From Prevotella sp. E13-17 (GTDB lineage Bacteria; Bacteroidota; Bacteroidia; Bacteroidales; Bacteroidaceae): a stretch of DNA of 64,000 bases. The notes beneath the pieces are model-generated. The model was given only the letters and a program-made list of their open reading frames with translations, was not told the DNA's origin and did not search any database. Made by a program: the position numbers and the translations under genes. This document shows, in pieces, positions 29,542-38,208 of the stretch. The stretch lies in contig NZ_CP091787.1 in the NCBI RefSeq assembly GCF_022024035.1, positions 2,822,001-2,886,000 on the forward strand, written 5' to 3'. The first letter of the stretch is position 1; each line of letters starts with the position of its first letter.

Positions 29542-30483
29542 ATGAAGCCTACTTTATTCTTGCTCGCTGCTGGCATGGGCAGCCGCTACGGTGGCCTGAA
29601 GCAGCTTGATGGTCTGGGTCCCAATGGTGAGACTATCATGGACTATAGTATCTACGACGCCATTCAGGCTGGATTCGGCAAAATCGTATGGGTCATCCGT
29701 AAAGACTTTGAAGAGCAGTTCCGCACTCAGATTCTGGCTAAATACGAAGGACAGGTACCTTGCGAGCTTTGTTTCCAAGCTCTCGATGCACTGCCCGAAG
29801 GTTTCAAAGTACCCGAAGGACGCGTAAAGCCTTGGGGCACGAATCATGCAGTATTGATGGGTAAGGACGTTATCAAGGAACCTTTCTGCGTCATCAACTG
29901 TGATGACTTCTATGGTCGTGATGCTTTTATGCAGATTGGTAAATATCTGAGCAACCTGCCCGAAGGTGCCAAGAACCAGTATGCGATGGTTGGCTTCCGC
30001 GTAAGCAACACGCTTTCTGAGAATGGCACGGTAGCTCGTGGCGTATGTGCATACAACGACAAGCGTCATCTGACCGATGTTGTTGAGCGCACCGAGATTG
30101 TACGTTGTGCAGAAGATGGTTCTAAAGCAGGCGATGCCAATCAGCCTATCCGCTTCAAGGATGAGAACGGCAAGTGGGAGGCACTTGGCGAAAACGTCCC
30201 TGTATCTATGAACATGTGGGGCTTCACTCCTGACTACTTTGAGTACTCAGAGGCATACTTCAAGGAGTTCCTCAGCGATCCTAAGAACATGGAGAACCTG
30301 AAGGCTGAGTTCTTCATTCCCTTGATGGTCAACAAACTCATCAACGAAGGCACCGCCACCTGCGAAGTGCTCGACACAACCAGCGTTTGGTTTGGTGTTA
30401 CCTATGCAGCCGACCGCGAGGCAACAGTGGCACGCATCAAGAAGTTGGTTGACGATGGCGTATATCCCAACAAGCTGTTCTAA
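29542..30483 (+). CDS. Sugar-phosphate nucleotidyltransferase-like protein
   Basis: 313 aa. The N-terminus TLFLLAAGMGSRYGGLKQLDG is the NTP-transferase signature (GxGxR and a conserved lysine), and VINCDDFYGRDAF supplies the metal-binding aspartates near 115. The rest of the chain (VEFFIPLMVNKLINEG-like end) is what I recall as a Bacteroidales-specific subfamily whose product is not settled; family members make NDP-sugars from NTP and sugar-1-phosphate. It stands alone, with its own promoter and terminator. Confidence 0.82.
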   Translation: MKPTLFLLAAGMGSRYGGLKQLDGLGPNGETIMDYSIYDAIQAGFGKIVWVIRKDFEEQFRTQILAKYEGQVPCELCFQALDALPEGFKVPEGRVKPWGTNHAVLMGKDVIKEPFCVINCDDFYGRDAFMQIGKYLSNLPEGAKNQYAMVGFRVSNTLSENGTVARGVCAYNDKRHLTDVVERTEIVRCAEDGSKAGDANQPIRFKDENGKWEALGENVPVSMNMWGFTPDYFEYSEAYFKEFLSDPKNMENLKAEFFIPLMVNKLINEGTATCEVLDTTSVWFGVTYAADREATVARIKKLVDDGVYPNKLF

Positions 30484-30505
30484 GCTTTAACAGATAGCAA
30501 GCATA

Positions 30506-30545
30506 AAAATAGCGACCTCATCTTCGGAATGAGGCCGCTATTTTA
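30506..30545. terminator. Bidirectional terminator between convergent genes
   Basis: AAAATAGCG-A-CCTCAT pairs with ATGAGG-C-CGCTATTTT around CTTCGG, one mismatch in 16. An A-run precedes and a T-run follows, so it can act on both the plus-strand nucleotidyltransferase gene and the minus-strand transporter gene. Confidence 0.88.
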
Positions 30546-30601
30546 TTAGCTATTATAATAATATAATGTGGGATTTTCCATCCTAATGCGCAAGACACGC
30601 A

Positions 30602-32107
30602 TTAGATAATATGGAAAGTGCCCATCAGATAAACCAAGCCAAAGCCCAATATCATCGATATGAAACCCATGATGATACCTATCTTCGACATTTCTTTCTG
30701 CTTGACATAACCAGTTGCGAAAGCAAGAGCATTTGGTGGAGTAGAGATAGGCAGAATCATGGCAGATGAGGCAGCGATAGCCACACCGATAAGAACGGTT
30801 GGTGTACCTCCGATAGGTGCAAGTTTGTCGCCCATTGCACCGCAGACCATTGCCAAGATTGGCATCAGCAAGGCTGCAGTAGCTGAATTTGAGATAAAGT
30901 TAGACAACAGATAGCAGATAGCACCACCGATGAGCAGGATAAGTAGTGGTGAGAACTCACCGAAGGGGATGCTCTCTACGGCATTGGCCGCCAGACCAGA
31001 CGCGTTAAGACCATAACCAAGTGCGAAACCGCCTGCAACCATCCAGATAACGCTCCAGTTAATCTGCTCAAGGTCGCGCTTGTTGATAACGCCTGTGAGT
31101 GCAAAGATGCAGAATGGAATCATTGCCACTGTGTTGGCGTTAATACCAGTATAACGGTCAGAAAGCCAAAGGACTACAGTAATGATGAATGTAACGATAA
31201 CTACCCAAGAATGGAATCCCTTCTGCATACCACCATCAATCTTTAGCTCAACAGTCTTCTGACTGAAGGGGAAGAACTTAAGCAACAGACGCCAGCTGAT
31301 GAACAACAGCAACATAACCAGTGGGAACATGAACATCATCCACTGTCCGAAGCCAAGGCCCATATTCAATCCCTCAGGATCATTAAGATACTTCAAGGCA
31401 ATAGAGTTTGGAGGCGTACCGATAGGCGTCCCCATGCCACCGAGATTGGCCGCTACGGGGATAGACATTGCCAAGGCAACACGGCCCTTACCTTCTGGAG
31501 GAAGCTGATGGAATACAGGTGCGAGGAATGTGAGCATCATTGCTGCTGTAGCGGTGTTAGACACAAACATGGAGAACAGACCCGTGATGAGCAGAAAACC
31601 CAAAAGTACCATTTCACTTCGTGTTCCGAACGGACGGAGCAGCACTTTAGCCAACTGTGCATCGAGGCCAGTCTTTGTGGCGGCTATAGCCAACACAAAA
31701 CCACCGATGAACAGCATGATGATAGGATCGGCAAACGATGCCATCACACCTTTATGAGAGAGAAGAGTTCCAACTTCGTCTGGGTTTACCAGCGGTGCTA
31801 TGCCACTGTCAGAACAGAATAGCAGCATCAGTACGATGATAGAAATAGATGTTGCCCATGAAGAAACGATTTCTAAGATCCACATCAGCGTAGCAAAAGC
31901 GAAAATGGCTATGATGCGCTGTTGAATGACTGTTAACCCGTCAATACCAAACATGTCGGATGGCAAGAACCAAAGCAGCAGTGTGACGATAGCTACCGTT
32001 GCAATCTTTGCTGCAGTCTTACATTTGTTACCTGGGTGATATTTACGTTCGTGACGCCATTTCCTGGCTACGTCAACAAGTTGAGTACCTATGTGTTGGT
32101 GTACCAT
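30602..32107 (-). CDS. SLC13/DASS-family sodium:anion symporter
   Basis: 501 aa with about eleven to twelve membrane segments. Family motifs include two SNT/SNS-type substrate loops: FVSNTATAAMML (~185) and LSNFISNSATAALLMP (~420), plus the NLGGMGTPIGTPPN and ISTPPNALAFATGY stretches. These match Na+-coupled carriers of dicarboxylates, citrate or sulfate (VcINDY relatives). The amphipathic N-terminus before the first helix is longer than usual, about 40 residues. Its promoter faces that of the uxs gene. The exact anion cannot be read from sequence. Confidence 0.9.
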   Translation of the reverse strand: MVHQHIGTQLVDVARKWRHERKYHPGNKCKTAAKIATVAIVTLLLWFLPSDMFGIDGLTVIQQRIIAIFAFATLMWILEIVSSWATSISIIVLMLLFCSDSGIAPLVNPDEVGTLLSHKGVMASFADPIIMLFIGGFVLAIAATKTGLDAQLAKVLLRPFGTRSEMVLLGFLLITGLFSMFVSNTATAAMMLTFLAPVFHQLPPEGKGRVALAMSIPVAANLGGMGTPIGTPPNSIALKYLNDPEGLNMGLGFGQWMMFMFPLVMLLLFISWRLLLKFFPFSQKTVELKIDGGMQKGFHSWVVIVTFIITVVLWLSDRYTGINANTVAMIPFCIFALTGVINKRDLEQINWSVIWMVAGGFALGYGLNASGLAANAVESIPFGEFSPLLILLIGGAICYLLSNFISNSATAALLMPILAMVCGAMGDKLAPIGGTPTVLIGVAIAASSAMILPISTPPNALAFATGYVKQKEMSKIGIIMGFISMILGFGLVYLMGTFHII

Positions 32108-32159
32108 TTTGTTTAATTGTTTTTGTAATTTTTATAGTTTGATTACTAAAATTCGAGCG

Positions 32160-32191
32160 CAAAGGTACAAAAAAAATACTTATAAACACAA
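32160..32191 (-). promoter_or_regulatory. Promoter of the SLC13 transporter gene
   Basis: Minus-strand TACCTTTG (32167-32160) with TTG at 32191-32189, 21 nt upstream. Confidence 0.65.
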
Positions 32192-32227
32192 ATAATTATT
32201 GCATTTTATTTTCGTTCACGTTTTTCT

Positions 32228-32257
32228 TTGTAATAACCTTTTTTTTTCATACCTTTG
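32228..32257 (+). promoter_or_regulatory. Promoter of the UDP-glucuronate decarboxylase gene
   Basis: TTG at 32228 and TACCTTTG at 32250-32257, 19 nt apart and 41 nt before the ATG. Confidence 0.7.
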
Positions 32258-32297
32258 TAGGCGAAAATACTATAATATAATAATGTTCTATTAAACT

Positions 32298-33236
32298 ATG
32301 AAGAAGATTCTAGTTACAGGAGGTGCTGGATTTATTGGCTCTCACCTGTGTGAACGTCTGGTAAACGAAGGAAATGATGTAATATGCCTAGACAATTTCT
32401 ATTCTGGTTCGAAAGAAAACGTGTGGCACCTGATTGGCAGGCCTAACTTTGAATTGGTGCGCCATGATGTCGTAAATCCTTATTGGGCAGAAGTCGATGA
32501 GATATATAACTTGGCTTGTCCAGCATCGCCCATCTACTACCAAAACGATCCCATACAAACGACCAAGACTTCAGTATTCGGAGCCTATCACATGCTTGGC
32601 CTTGCACGTCGAACACACTGCAAGATACTGCAGTCGTCAACAAGCGAAGTGTATGGCGACCCCAATATTCATCCACAACCAGAGAGCTACTGGGGCAACG
32701 TGAACCCAATAGGCCGCCGGTCTTGCTACGACGAAGGCAAGCGTTGCGCCGAGACTTTATTCTTTGACTACCACCGTTTACATGGTGTTCGTTCAAAGGT
32801 GATACGTATTTTTAACACCTACGGACCTCGCATGGCCACTAACGATGGGCGCGTAGTTTCCAATTTTGTCGTTCAGGCACTTCGCGGTGAAGATCTGACC
32901 ATCTACGGTGACGGCCAGCAAACACGCTCCTTCCAATACGTCAGCGACCTGATCGAAGGCATGATTCGAGTTATGGCTACAGACGATTCATTCTTGGGCC
33001 CAGTGAATTTAGGAAACCCCGGCGAATTCACCATGCTTGAACTTGCAGAGAAAGTGATCAAGAAGGTCGGTGGCAAGAGCAAGATTGTCTTTCGCCCCCT
33101 GCCCAGTGACGACCCAAAGATGCGCCGTCCAGACATCACACTGGCCAAAGAAAAGCTTGGTTGGGAACCCAAAGTAAAGCTTGACGAAGGACTTGATTAT
33201 ATTATTGAATACTTCCGTGAGAAGCTAAACACTTGA
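32298..33236 (+). CDS. uxs: UDP-glucuronate decarboxylase (UDP-xylose synthase)
   Basis: 312 aa, the usual size. An extended short-chain dehydrogenase fold: NAD site GGAGFIGSH (residues 8-16), LDNFYSG, the family-typical [20 protein letters not shown], and the catalytic Tyr144/Lys148 in CYDEGKR, followed by [10 protein letters not shown]. It converts UDP-glucuronate to UDP-xylose, a cytosolic precursor for surface glycans. Single gene with its own promoter, away from the polysaccharide locus, so probably a housekeeping supply enzyme. Confidence 0.93.
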   Translation: MKKILVTGGAGFIGSHLCERLVNEGNDVICLDNFYSGSKENVWHLIGRPNFELVRHDVVNPYWAEVDEIYNLACPASPIYYQNDPIQTTKTSVFGAYHMLGLARRTHCKILQSSTSEVYGDPNIHPQPESYWGNVNPIGRRSCYDEGKRCAETLFFDYHRLHGVRSKVIRIFNTYGPRMATNDGRVVSNFVVQALRGEDLTIYGDGQQTRSFQYVSDLIEGMIRVMATDDSFLGPVNLGNPGEFTMLELAEKVIKKVGGKSKIVFRPLPSDDPKMRRPDITLAKEKLGWEPKVKLDEGLDYIIEYFREKLNT

Positions 33237-33306
33237 CCTTGAATAAAAAAAAAGCAAGCGCTGTTAATTATTGAAAAGAAAAAACCGCGTTTTACGAATT
33301 ATTTTG

Positions 33307-33314
33307 TACCTTTG
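33307..33314 (+). promoter_or_regulatory. Promoter -7 element of purH-mreBCD
   Basis: TACCTTTG, 33 nt before the ATG of the IMP cyclohydrolase gene. No clear TTG at the expected -33 distance. Confidence 0.55.
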
Positions 33315-33346
33315 CAGCTCGTTATAATATATCACATATAAATACT

Positions 33347-33940
33347 ATGGCTGAAGTAAAAAAGATTAAGACTGCCTTGATTTCGGTCTTCCACAAAGAC
33401 GGACTCGACGAGTTGCTGAAAAAGCTTAATGCTGAAGGAGTTAGCTTCCTGTCAACAGGTGGCACACAGAAGTTCATTGAAGAACAGGGTTACAAATGTC
33501 AGAAGGTGGAAGATGTCACGACCTACCCTTCTATTTTGGGCGGACGCGTTAAGACCTTGCATCCAAAGGTATTCGGAGGAATCCTTGCACGTCGCGACAA
33601 CGAAGGCGACCGTGAGCAGATGGCACAGTATGAAATCCCCGAGATTGACCTGGTTATCGTTGACCTCTATCCCTTCGAGCAGACCGTAGCAAGCGGTGCA
33701 AGCGAAGCCGACATCATTGAGAAGATTGACATTGGCGGTATCTCACTGATTCGCGCTGCTGCCAAGAACTTCAAAGACGTAGTCATCGTTCCTTCAAAAG
33801 CAGAATACAGCGTGTTGCTCGACATTCTAAACAAGAAGGGTGCTCAGACCGACATTGAGGACCGCAAGATGTTTGCCACACGCGCATTTGGTGTCAGCAG
33901 CCATTACGACACAGCCATTCACAGCTGGTTTGAAAAATAA
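33347..33940 (+). CDS. purH: Stand-alone IMP cyclohydrolase (N-terminal half of PurH)
   Basis: 197 aa that match only the MGS-like IMP cyclohydrolase domain of bifunctional PurH: KTALISVFHKDGLDEL, STGGTQKFIEE, GGRVKTLHPKVFGGIL and IDIGGISLIRAAAKNF. It closes FAICAR to IMP, the last step of purine synthesis. PurH usually has over 500 residues with a C-terminal AICAR transformylase; here the frame ends cleanly at TAA 33940 and mreB begins 19 nt later, with no transformylase remnant. A separate transformylase gene must exist elsewhere if the pathway is complete. The gene seems to share a transcript with mreB. Confidence 0.88.
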   Translation: MAEVKKIKTALISVFHKDGLDELLKKLNAEGVSFLSTGGTQKFIEEQGYKCQKVEDVTTYPSILGGRVKTLHPKVFGGILARRDNEGDREQMAQYEIPEIDLVIVDLYPFEQTVASGASEADIIEKIDIGGISLIRAAAKNFKDVVIVPSKAEYSVLLDILNKKGAQTDIEDRKMFATRAFGVSSHYDTAIHSWFEK

Positions 33941-33959
33941 TAATTGATTCATAACATTA

Positions 33960-34982
33960 ATGGGTTTCTTCAGTTTTAGACAAGAGCTGGCCATGGACCT
34001 TGGCACAGCAAACACAATTATCATCAGTGATGACAAGATTGTGGTGGACGAGCCTTCTGTCGTAGCGCTCGACCGTCGTACGGACAAAATGATTGCCGTA
34101 GGACAAAAGGCCAAGTTGATGTACGAAAAGACACACGATAACATTCGTACCATCCGCCCTTTGCGCGATGGTGTGATTGCCGACTTCTCTGCTTGCGAAC
34201 AGATGATGCGTGGACTCATCAACATGGTTCACACGGGGCATCATTTCTTTTCACCTTCACTTCGCATGGTCATCGGTGTACCTTCTGGTTCTACTGAGGT
34301 TGAGTTGCGTGCCGTACGCGACTCTGCCGAGCATGCTAACGGCCGCGATGTCTATCTGATTTTCGAGCCCATGGCCGCAGCTATCGGTATTGGTGTTGAT
34401 GTTGAAGCACCCGAAGGCAACATGATTGTTGACATAGGTGGCGGTTCAACCGAGATTGCCGTCATCTCATTGGGTGGCATCGTATCCAACAACTCCATCC
34501 GCACAGCTGGTGACGATTTGACTACCGACATTCAAGAATACATGCTTCGTCAGCATAACATCAAGGTTTCCGAGCGTATGGCCGAGCGTATCAAAATTCA
34601 CGTAGGCTCTGCTCTGACAGACCTTGGCGATGAAGCTCCCGAAGACTATATCGTACGTGGTCCCAACCGCATCACAGCACTGCCTATGGAGGTGCCTGTA
34701 TGCTATCAGGAGATTGCCCATTGCCTAGACAAGACGATTGCTAAGATTGAGAATGCCGTTCTGTCTGCATTGGAAAGCACACCTCCCGAATTATATGCAG
34801 ATATCGTCAAGAACGGTATCTATCTCAGTGGCGGTGGCGCATTGCTGCGCGGTCTTGACCAGCGTCTGACGGACAAGATGAACATTCAGTTCCACGTTCC
34901 CGAAGATCCTCTCCGTTCTGTTGCTAAGGGTGCTGGTATTGCACTTAAGAATGTTGATCGATTCTCGTTCCTGATGCGATAG
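33960..34982 (+). CDS. mreB: Rod-shape actin MreB
   Basis: 340 aa with the actin-fold nucleotide motifs: MDLGTANTII (phosphate 1), VIGVPSG, FEPMAAAIGIG, DIGGGSTEIAVI (phosphate 2) and YLSGGGALLRGL (adenosine). Forms membrane-bound filaments that guide the elongation complex. First of a mreB-mreC-mreD-mrdA-rodA cluster, the complete elongasome set, so the cell is probably rod-shaped or ovoid. Confidence 0.97.
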   Translation: MGFFSFRQELAMDLGTANTIIISDDKIVVDEPSVVALDRRTDKMIAVGQKAKLMYEKTHDNIRTIRPLRDGVIADFSACEQMMRGLINMVHTGHHFFSPSLRMVIGVPSGSTEVELRAVRDSAEHANGRDVYLIFEPMAAAIGIGVDVEAPEGNMIVDIGGGSTEIAVISLGGIVSNNSIRTAGDDLTTDIQEYMLRQHNIKVSERMAERIKIHVGSALTDLGDEAPEDYIVRGPNRITALPMEVPVCYQEIAHCLDKTIAKIENAVLSALESTPPELYADIVKNGIYLSGGGALLRGLDQRLTDKMNIQFHVPEDPLRSVAKGAGIALKNVDRFSFLMR

Positions 34983-35842
34983 TGAATAACCTGCTCGCAT
35001 TCATCATCAAATACTACCACTGGCTGATTTTCCTCATTTTGGAAATCGTCAGTGGTGTGATGTTGTTTGGATACAACAACTATCAGGGGAGCATGTGGGT
35101 ATCCTCATCGAATGCCATTGCAGGAAATGTATATAAATGGCAGTCAAGTTTTGCACAGTTTTTCTCACTGACAAAGCGCAGCGAACAACTAACGCAACGC
35201 AACATCTACTTAGAAGAAAGACTGCATGAACTCAGAAAGGAGAATGCCAGATTACGAGGAGACACCACCTTATTCTTACCCGACGAGAAACAAGTATTGA
35301 GTCAGGTAAGATGGATTCCTGCCAAGGTGGTTGACAATTCTGTTAATAATCCCGACAACTTGATAACTATTGACCGTGGCAGTGCTGATGGCATTAAGCG
35401 CGACATGGGTGTGGTTTGCGGCAAGGGCATCGTTGGCGTTGTATATATGGTCAACGACCACTACTCTGTAGTACTACCCGTGCTGAACCGCCATTCACAT
35501 ATCAGCTGCACTATCCGCGAGAGCGACTATTTCGGTTATTTGGTATGGGATGGCAAGGATCCAGCCATCGCCTATCTGGAAGACGTGCCCCGCCACGCAA
35601 TCATCAAGAAAGGCTATTGGGTAGAGACCAGTGGTTTCTCTACCATCTTTCCCCCAGGCATCTCTGTAGGCAGGATTTTAGCCATCTACAACTCACCAGA
35701 TGGTCTTTCTTATCGAGTGAAAGTCCGTCTCTCTACAGATTTTGGTAAGCTACGCGATGTGTGTGTATTCGACGACCCCTCCATAGCCGAGCGTGCTCGT
35801 TTGAATACCGCAGCCAATGATTCACTATCAAAATTGAAGTAA
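34982..35842 (+). CDS. mreC: Rod-shape protein MreC
   Basis: 286 aa: one N-terminal membrane helix (residues ~12-30), a coiled-coil (~60-90, LTQRNIYLEERLHELRKEN) and a beta-rich periplasmic domain with NLITIDRGSADGIKRDMGV and YRVKVRLSTDF. Links MreB to the penicillin-binding protein in the periplasm. The start is GTG 34982, whose G is the last base of the mreB TAG, indicating coupled translation. Confidence 0.93.
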   Translation: MNNLLAFIIKYYHWLIFLILEIVSGVMLFGYNNYQGSMWVSSSNAIAGNVYKWQSSFAQFFSLTKRSEQLTQRNIYLEERLHELRKENARLRGDTTLFLPDEKQVLSQVRWIPAKVVDNSVNNPDNLITIDRGSADGIKRDMGVVCGKGIVGVVYMVNDHYSVVLPVLNRHSHISCTIRESDYFGYLVWDGKDPAIAYLEDVPRHAIIKKGYWVETSGFSTIFPPGISVGRILAIYNSPDGLSYRVKVRLSTDFGKLRDVCVFDDPSIAERARLNTAANDSLSKLK

Positions 35843-35845
35843 GCA

Positions 35846-36346
35846 ATGATATACGAACTATTAAAACGGGTGATGCAATTCTTGTTGCTTGGACTTGCTC
35901 AGGTTCTTGTTTTCAACGGCATGGACATCCTTTATGGCGCCCTTCCCCTTATCTATGTTTACTTCGTCATCATGTTTCCACGTAATTATCCCAAGTGGGC
36001 TATTTTACTTTGGAGTTTTGCCATGGGCGTCACCATGGACATGTTCACCAACACGCCTGGCGTTGCTGCTATGTCACTCACACTGATTGGCGCATTGCAA
36101 CCCTATCTCTTAGAATTGTTCCTACCCCGCAATGCAGATGACTACATCAAGACATCCGTCCGCACATTGGGCTTCGGCAAGTTCCTTTCGCTGACATATA
36201 TCCTGATGATCATCTATTGCGTCACATTTTACACCATCGAAGCCTTCAGCTTCTTCAACTTCTTCCATTGGTTCATGTGTATCATTGGAAGCAGTCTGCT
36301 GACAACCATCTTAATTCTGGCATTAGAGAGTCTTAGAAAGAAATAA
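35846..36346 (+). CDS. mreD: Rod-shape membrane protein MreD
   Basis: 166 aa with five to six membrane helices and little else, as usual for MreD. Identified by size, topology (FNGMDILYGALPLIYVYFVI; WSFAMGVTMDMFTNTPG is the conserved loop) and its place between mreC and mrdA, 3 nt after the mreC stop. Confidence 0.9.
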   Translation: MIYELLKRVMQFLLLGLAQVLVFNGMDILYGALPLIYVYFVIMFPRNYPKWAILLWSFAMGVTMDMFTNTPGVAAMSLTLIGALQPYLLELFLPRNADDYIKTSVRTLGFGKFLSLTYILMIIYCVTFYTIEAFSFFNFFHWFMCIIGSSLLTTILILALESLRKK

Positions 36347-36357
36347 AAAAGGAGAAA

Positions 36358-38208
36358 GTGAAAGATAACTCAGGCGAATATAGGAAGCTTGTCATTGCGA
36401 TGGTGGCTGTTGCGATTGTCACCATCTATATCCTGCGTCTTTTTTCACTGCAGCTGATGAGCGATGACTATAAGAAGAATGCCGACTCTAATGCCTTCCT
36501 AAAACGTATCGAATATCCTGCACGCGGCATTATCACCGACCGCAATGGCGAGCTACTGGTTTACAACCAGCCCGCCTACGACATCATGGTGGTGGTCAAC
36601 GAAGCAAAAGACCGATTTGACACCCTTGAGCTCTGTCAGGCACTGAACATCACCCGCGAAGAGTTCGACCAACGGATGACCATGATGAAGGACCGCAACA
36701 AAAATCCTGGTTACTCACGTTTCACCCAACAGATGTTCATGAGTCAGCTGTCCGATCAGGAGTTCAGCATCTTCCAAGAAAAGAAATACCGTTTCCCCGG
36801 CTTTTACGTACAGAAGCGCAGCATCCGTCAATACCGATACCCCTTTGCAGCCCACGTTTTAGGCGACGTAGCAGAAGTATCACCTGCTGATATAGAGAAC
36901 GATGACTACTATCAGCCGGGCGACTATATAGGTAAGCTCGGAGTCGAACGCTCTTACGAGCAACAACTGCGTGGCCAAAAAGGCGTACAGATATTGTTGC
37001 GCGATGCCCATGGACGCATCCAAGGCAGCTACCAGAATGGCATCTACGACCGCAAGCCTGTGGCCGGCAAGAACCTGACCCTCAGCATTGACTATAAGTT
37101 GCAAGAACTGGGCGAGCGACTGTTAGAAGGCAAAATTGGTTCTATCGTTGCCATCGAACCAAAGACCGGCGAGGTCCTCTGTATGGTCAGCTCACCCAGC
37201 TATGACCCACGCATGATGGTGGGCCGTAAGCGCTCCAAGAGTCACAACCAACTGAGTCGGAACGCCTGGAAACCCCTGCTCAACCGCAGTATCATGGGTC
37301 AGTATCCTCCCGGTTCAACCTTCAAGACCACCCAGGCACTCACCTTCTTGAGCGAGGGCATCATCACCGCCCAGACAGCCTACCCCTGCTACCACGGGTT
37401 CGTCTTCAAGGGCCTTCGCGTGGGTTGCCACGGTCATGCCTCTCCCCTTCCCCTTGTGCCAGCCATCTCCACCTCGTGCAACGGCTATTTCTGTTGGGGA
37501 CTCTACCATATGATCGGCAATCGTCAGAAGTACCACACTGTACAGGATGCCATGAACACCTGGCGCGACTATATGGTCTCCATGGGCTTTGGCTATCAGC
37601 TGGGCATCGACCTACCGGGCGAGAAGCGAGGTCTTATCCCCAACGCACAGTTCTACGACAAAGCCTATAAAGGCTCATGGAACGGACTGACCATCATCAG
37701 TATCTCCATTGGTCAGGGCGAGGTAAACGCCACACCGCTGCAGATTGCAAATTTGGGGGCTACCATAGCCAACCGCGGCTATTTCATCACCCCACACGTA
37801 GTCAAAAACATCAAAGGCGAAAAGCTGGACACACTCTATACCAACAAACGCTACACCATGGCCAACAAGCAAGCCTACGACTATGTTGTGCAGGGCATGC
37901 GCTCAGCCGTGCTGGGCGGCACATGTAAGGCATTGTCTGCTTACGACTTCATGGCATGTGGCAAGACAGGTACGGCACAGAACCGTGGTCACGACCACTC
38001 CGTATTTATGGGCTTTGCGCCTATGGACGAGCCTAAGATTGCCGTTGCTGTCTATGTAGAAAATGGTGGATGGGGTGCCACCTATGGCGTGCCCATCGGT
38101 GGACTTATCATGGAACAATTCATCAATGGCGAGCTCTCGGCAGCATCGCAGAGCAAAGCCAGCGAAATACAACATAAACGTATTGACTATGGTGCAGGCA
38201 ACAGATAA
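36358..38208 (+). CDS. mrdA: Penicillin-binding protein 2 (elongation transpeptidase)
   Basis: 616 aa: N-terminal membrane helix (~10-30), dimerisation region with PARGIITDRNGELL, and a transpeptidase domain with the three active-site motifs STFK (Ser320), STSCN, and KTGTA (536-540). Crosslinks peptidoglycan during side-wall growth with RodA. The start is GTG 36358, and unusually for Bacteroidetes a strong AGGAGA Shine-Dalgarno stretch sits 4 nt before it, which fixes this start. The end overlaps the rodA start by 20 nt. Confidence 0.95.
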   Translation: MKDNSGEYRKLVIAMVAVAIVTIYILRLFSLQLMSDDYKKNADSNAFLKRIEYPARGIITDRNGELLVYNQPAYDIMVVVNEAKDRFDTLELCQALNITREEFDQRMTMMKDRNKNPGYSRFTQQMFMSQLSDQEFSIFQEKKYRFPGFYVQKRSIRQYRYPFAAHVLGDVAEVSPADIENDDYYQPGDYIGKLGVERSYEQQLRGQKGVQILLRDAHGRIQGSYQNGIYDRKPVAGKNLTLSIDYKLQELGERLLEGKIGSIVAIEPKTGEVLCMVSSPSYDPRMMVGRKRSKSHNQLSRNAWKPLLNRSIMGQYPPGSTFKTTQALTFLSEGIITAQTAYPCYHGFVFKGLRVGCHGHASPLPLVPAISTSCNGYFCWGLYHMIGNRQKYHTVQDAMNTWRDYMVSMGFGYQLGIDLPGEKRGLIPNAQFYDKAYKGSWNGLTIISISIGQGEVNATPLQIANLGATIANRGYFITPHVVKNIKGEKLDTLYTNKRYTMANKQAYDYVVQGMRSAVLGGTCKALSAYDFMACGKTGTAQNRGHDHSVFMGFAPMDEPKIAVAVYVENGGWGATYGVPIGGLIMEQFINGELSAASQSKASEIQHKRIDYGAGNR

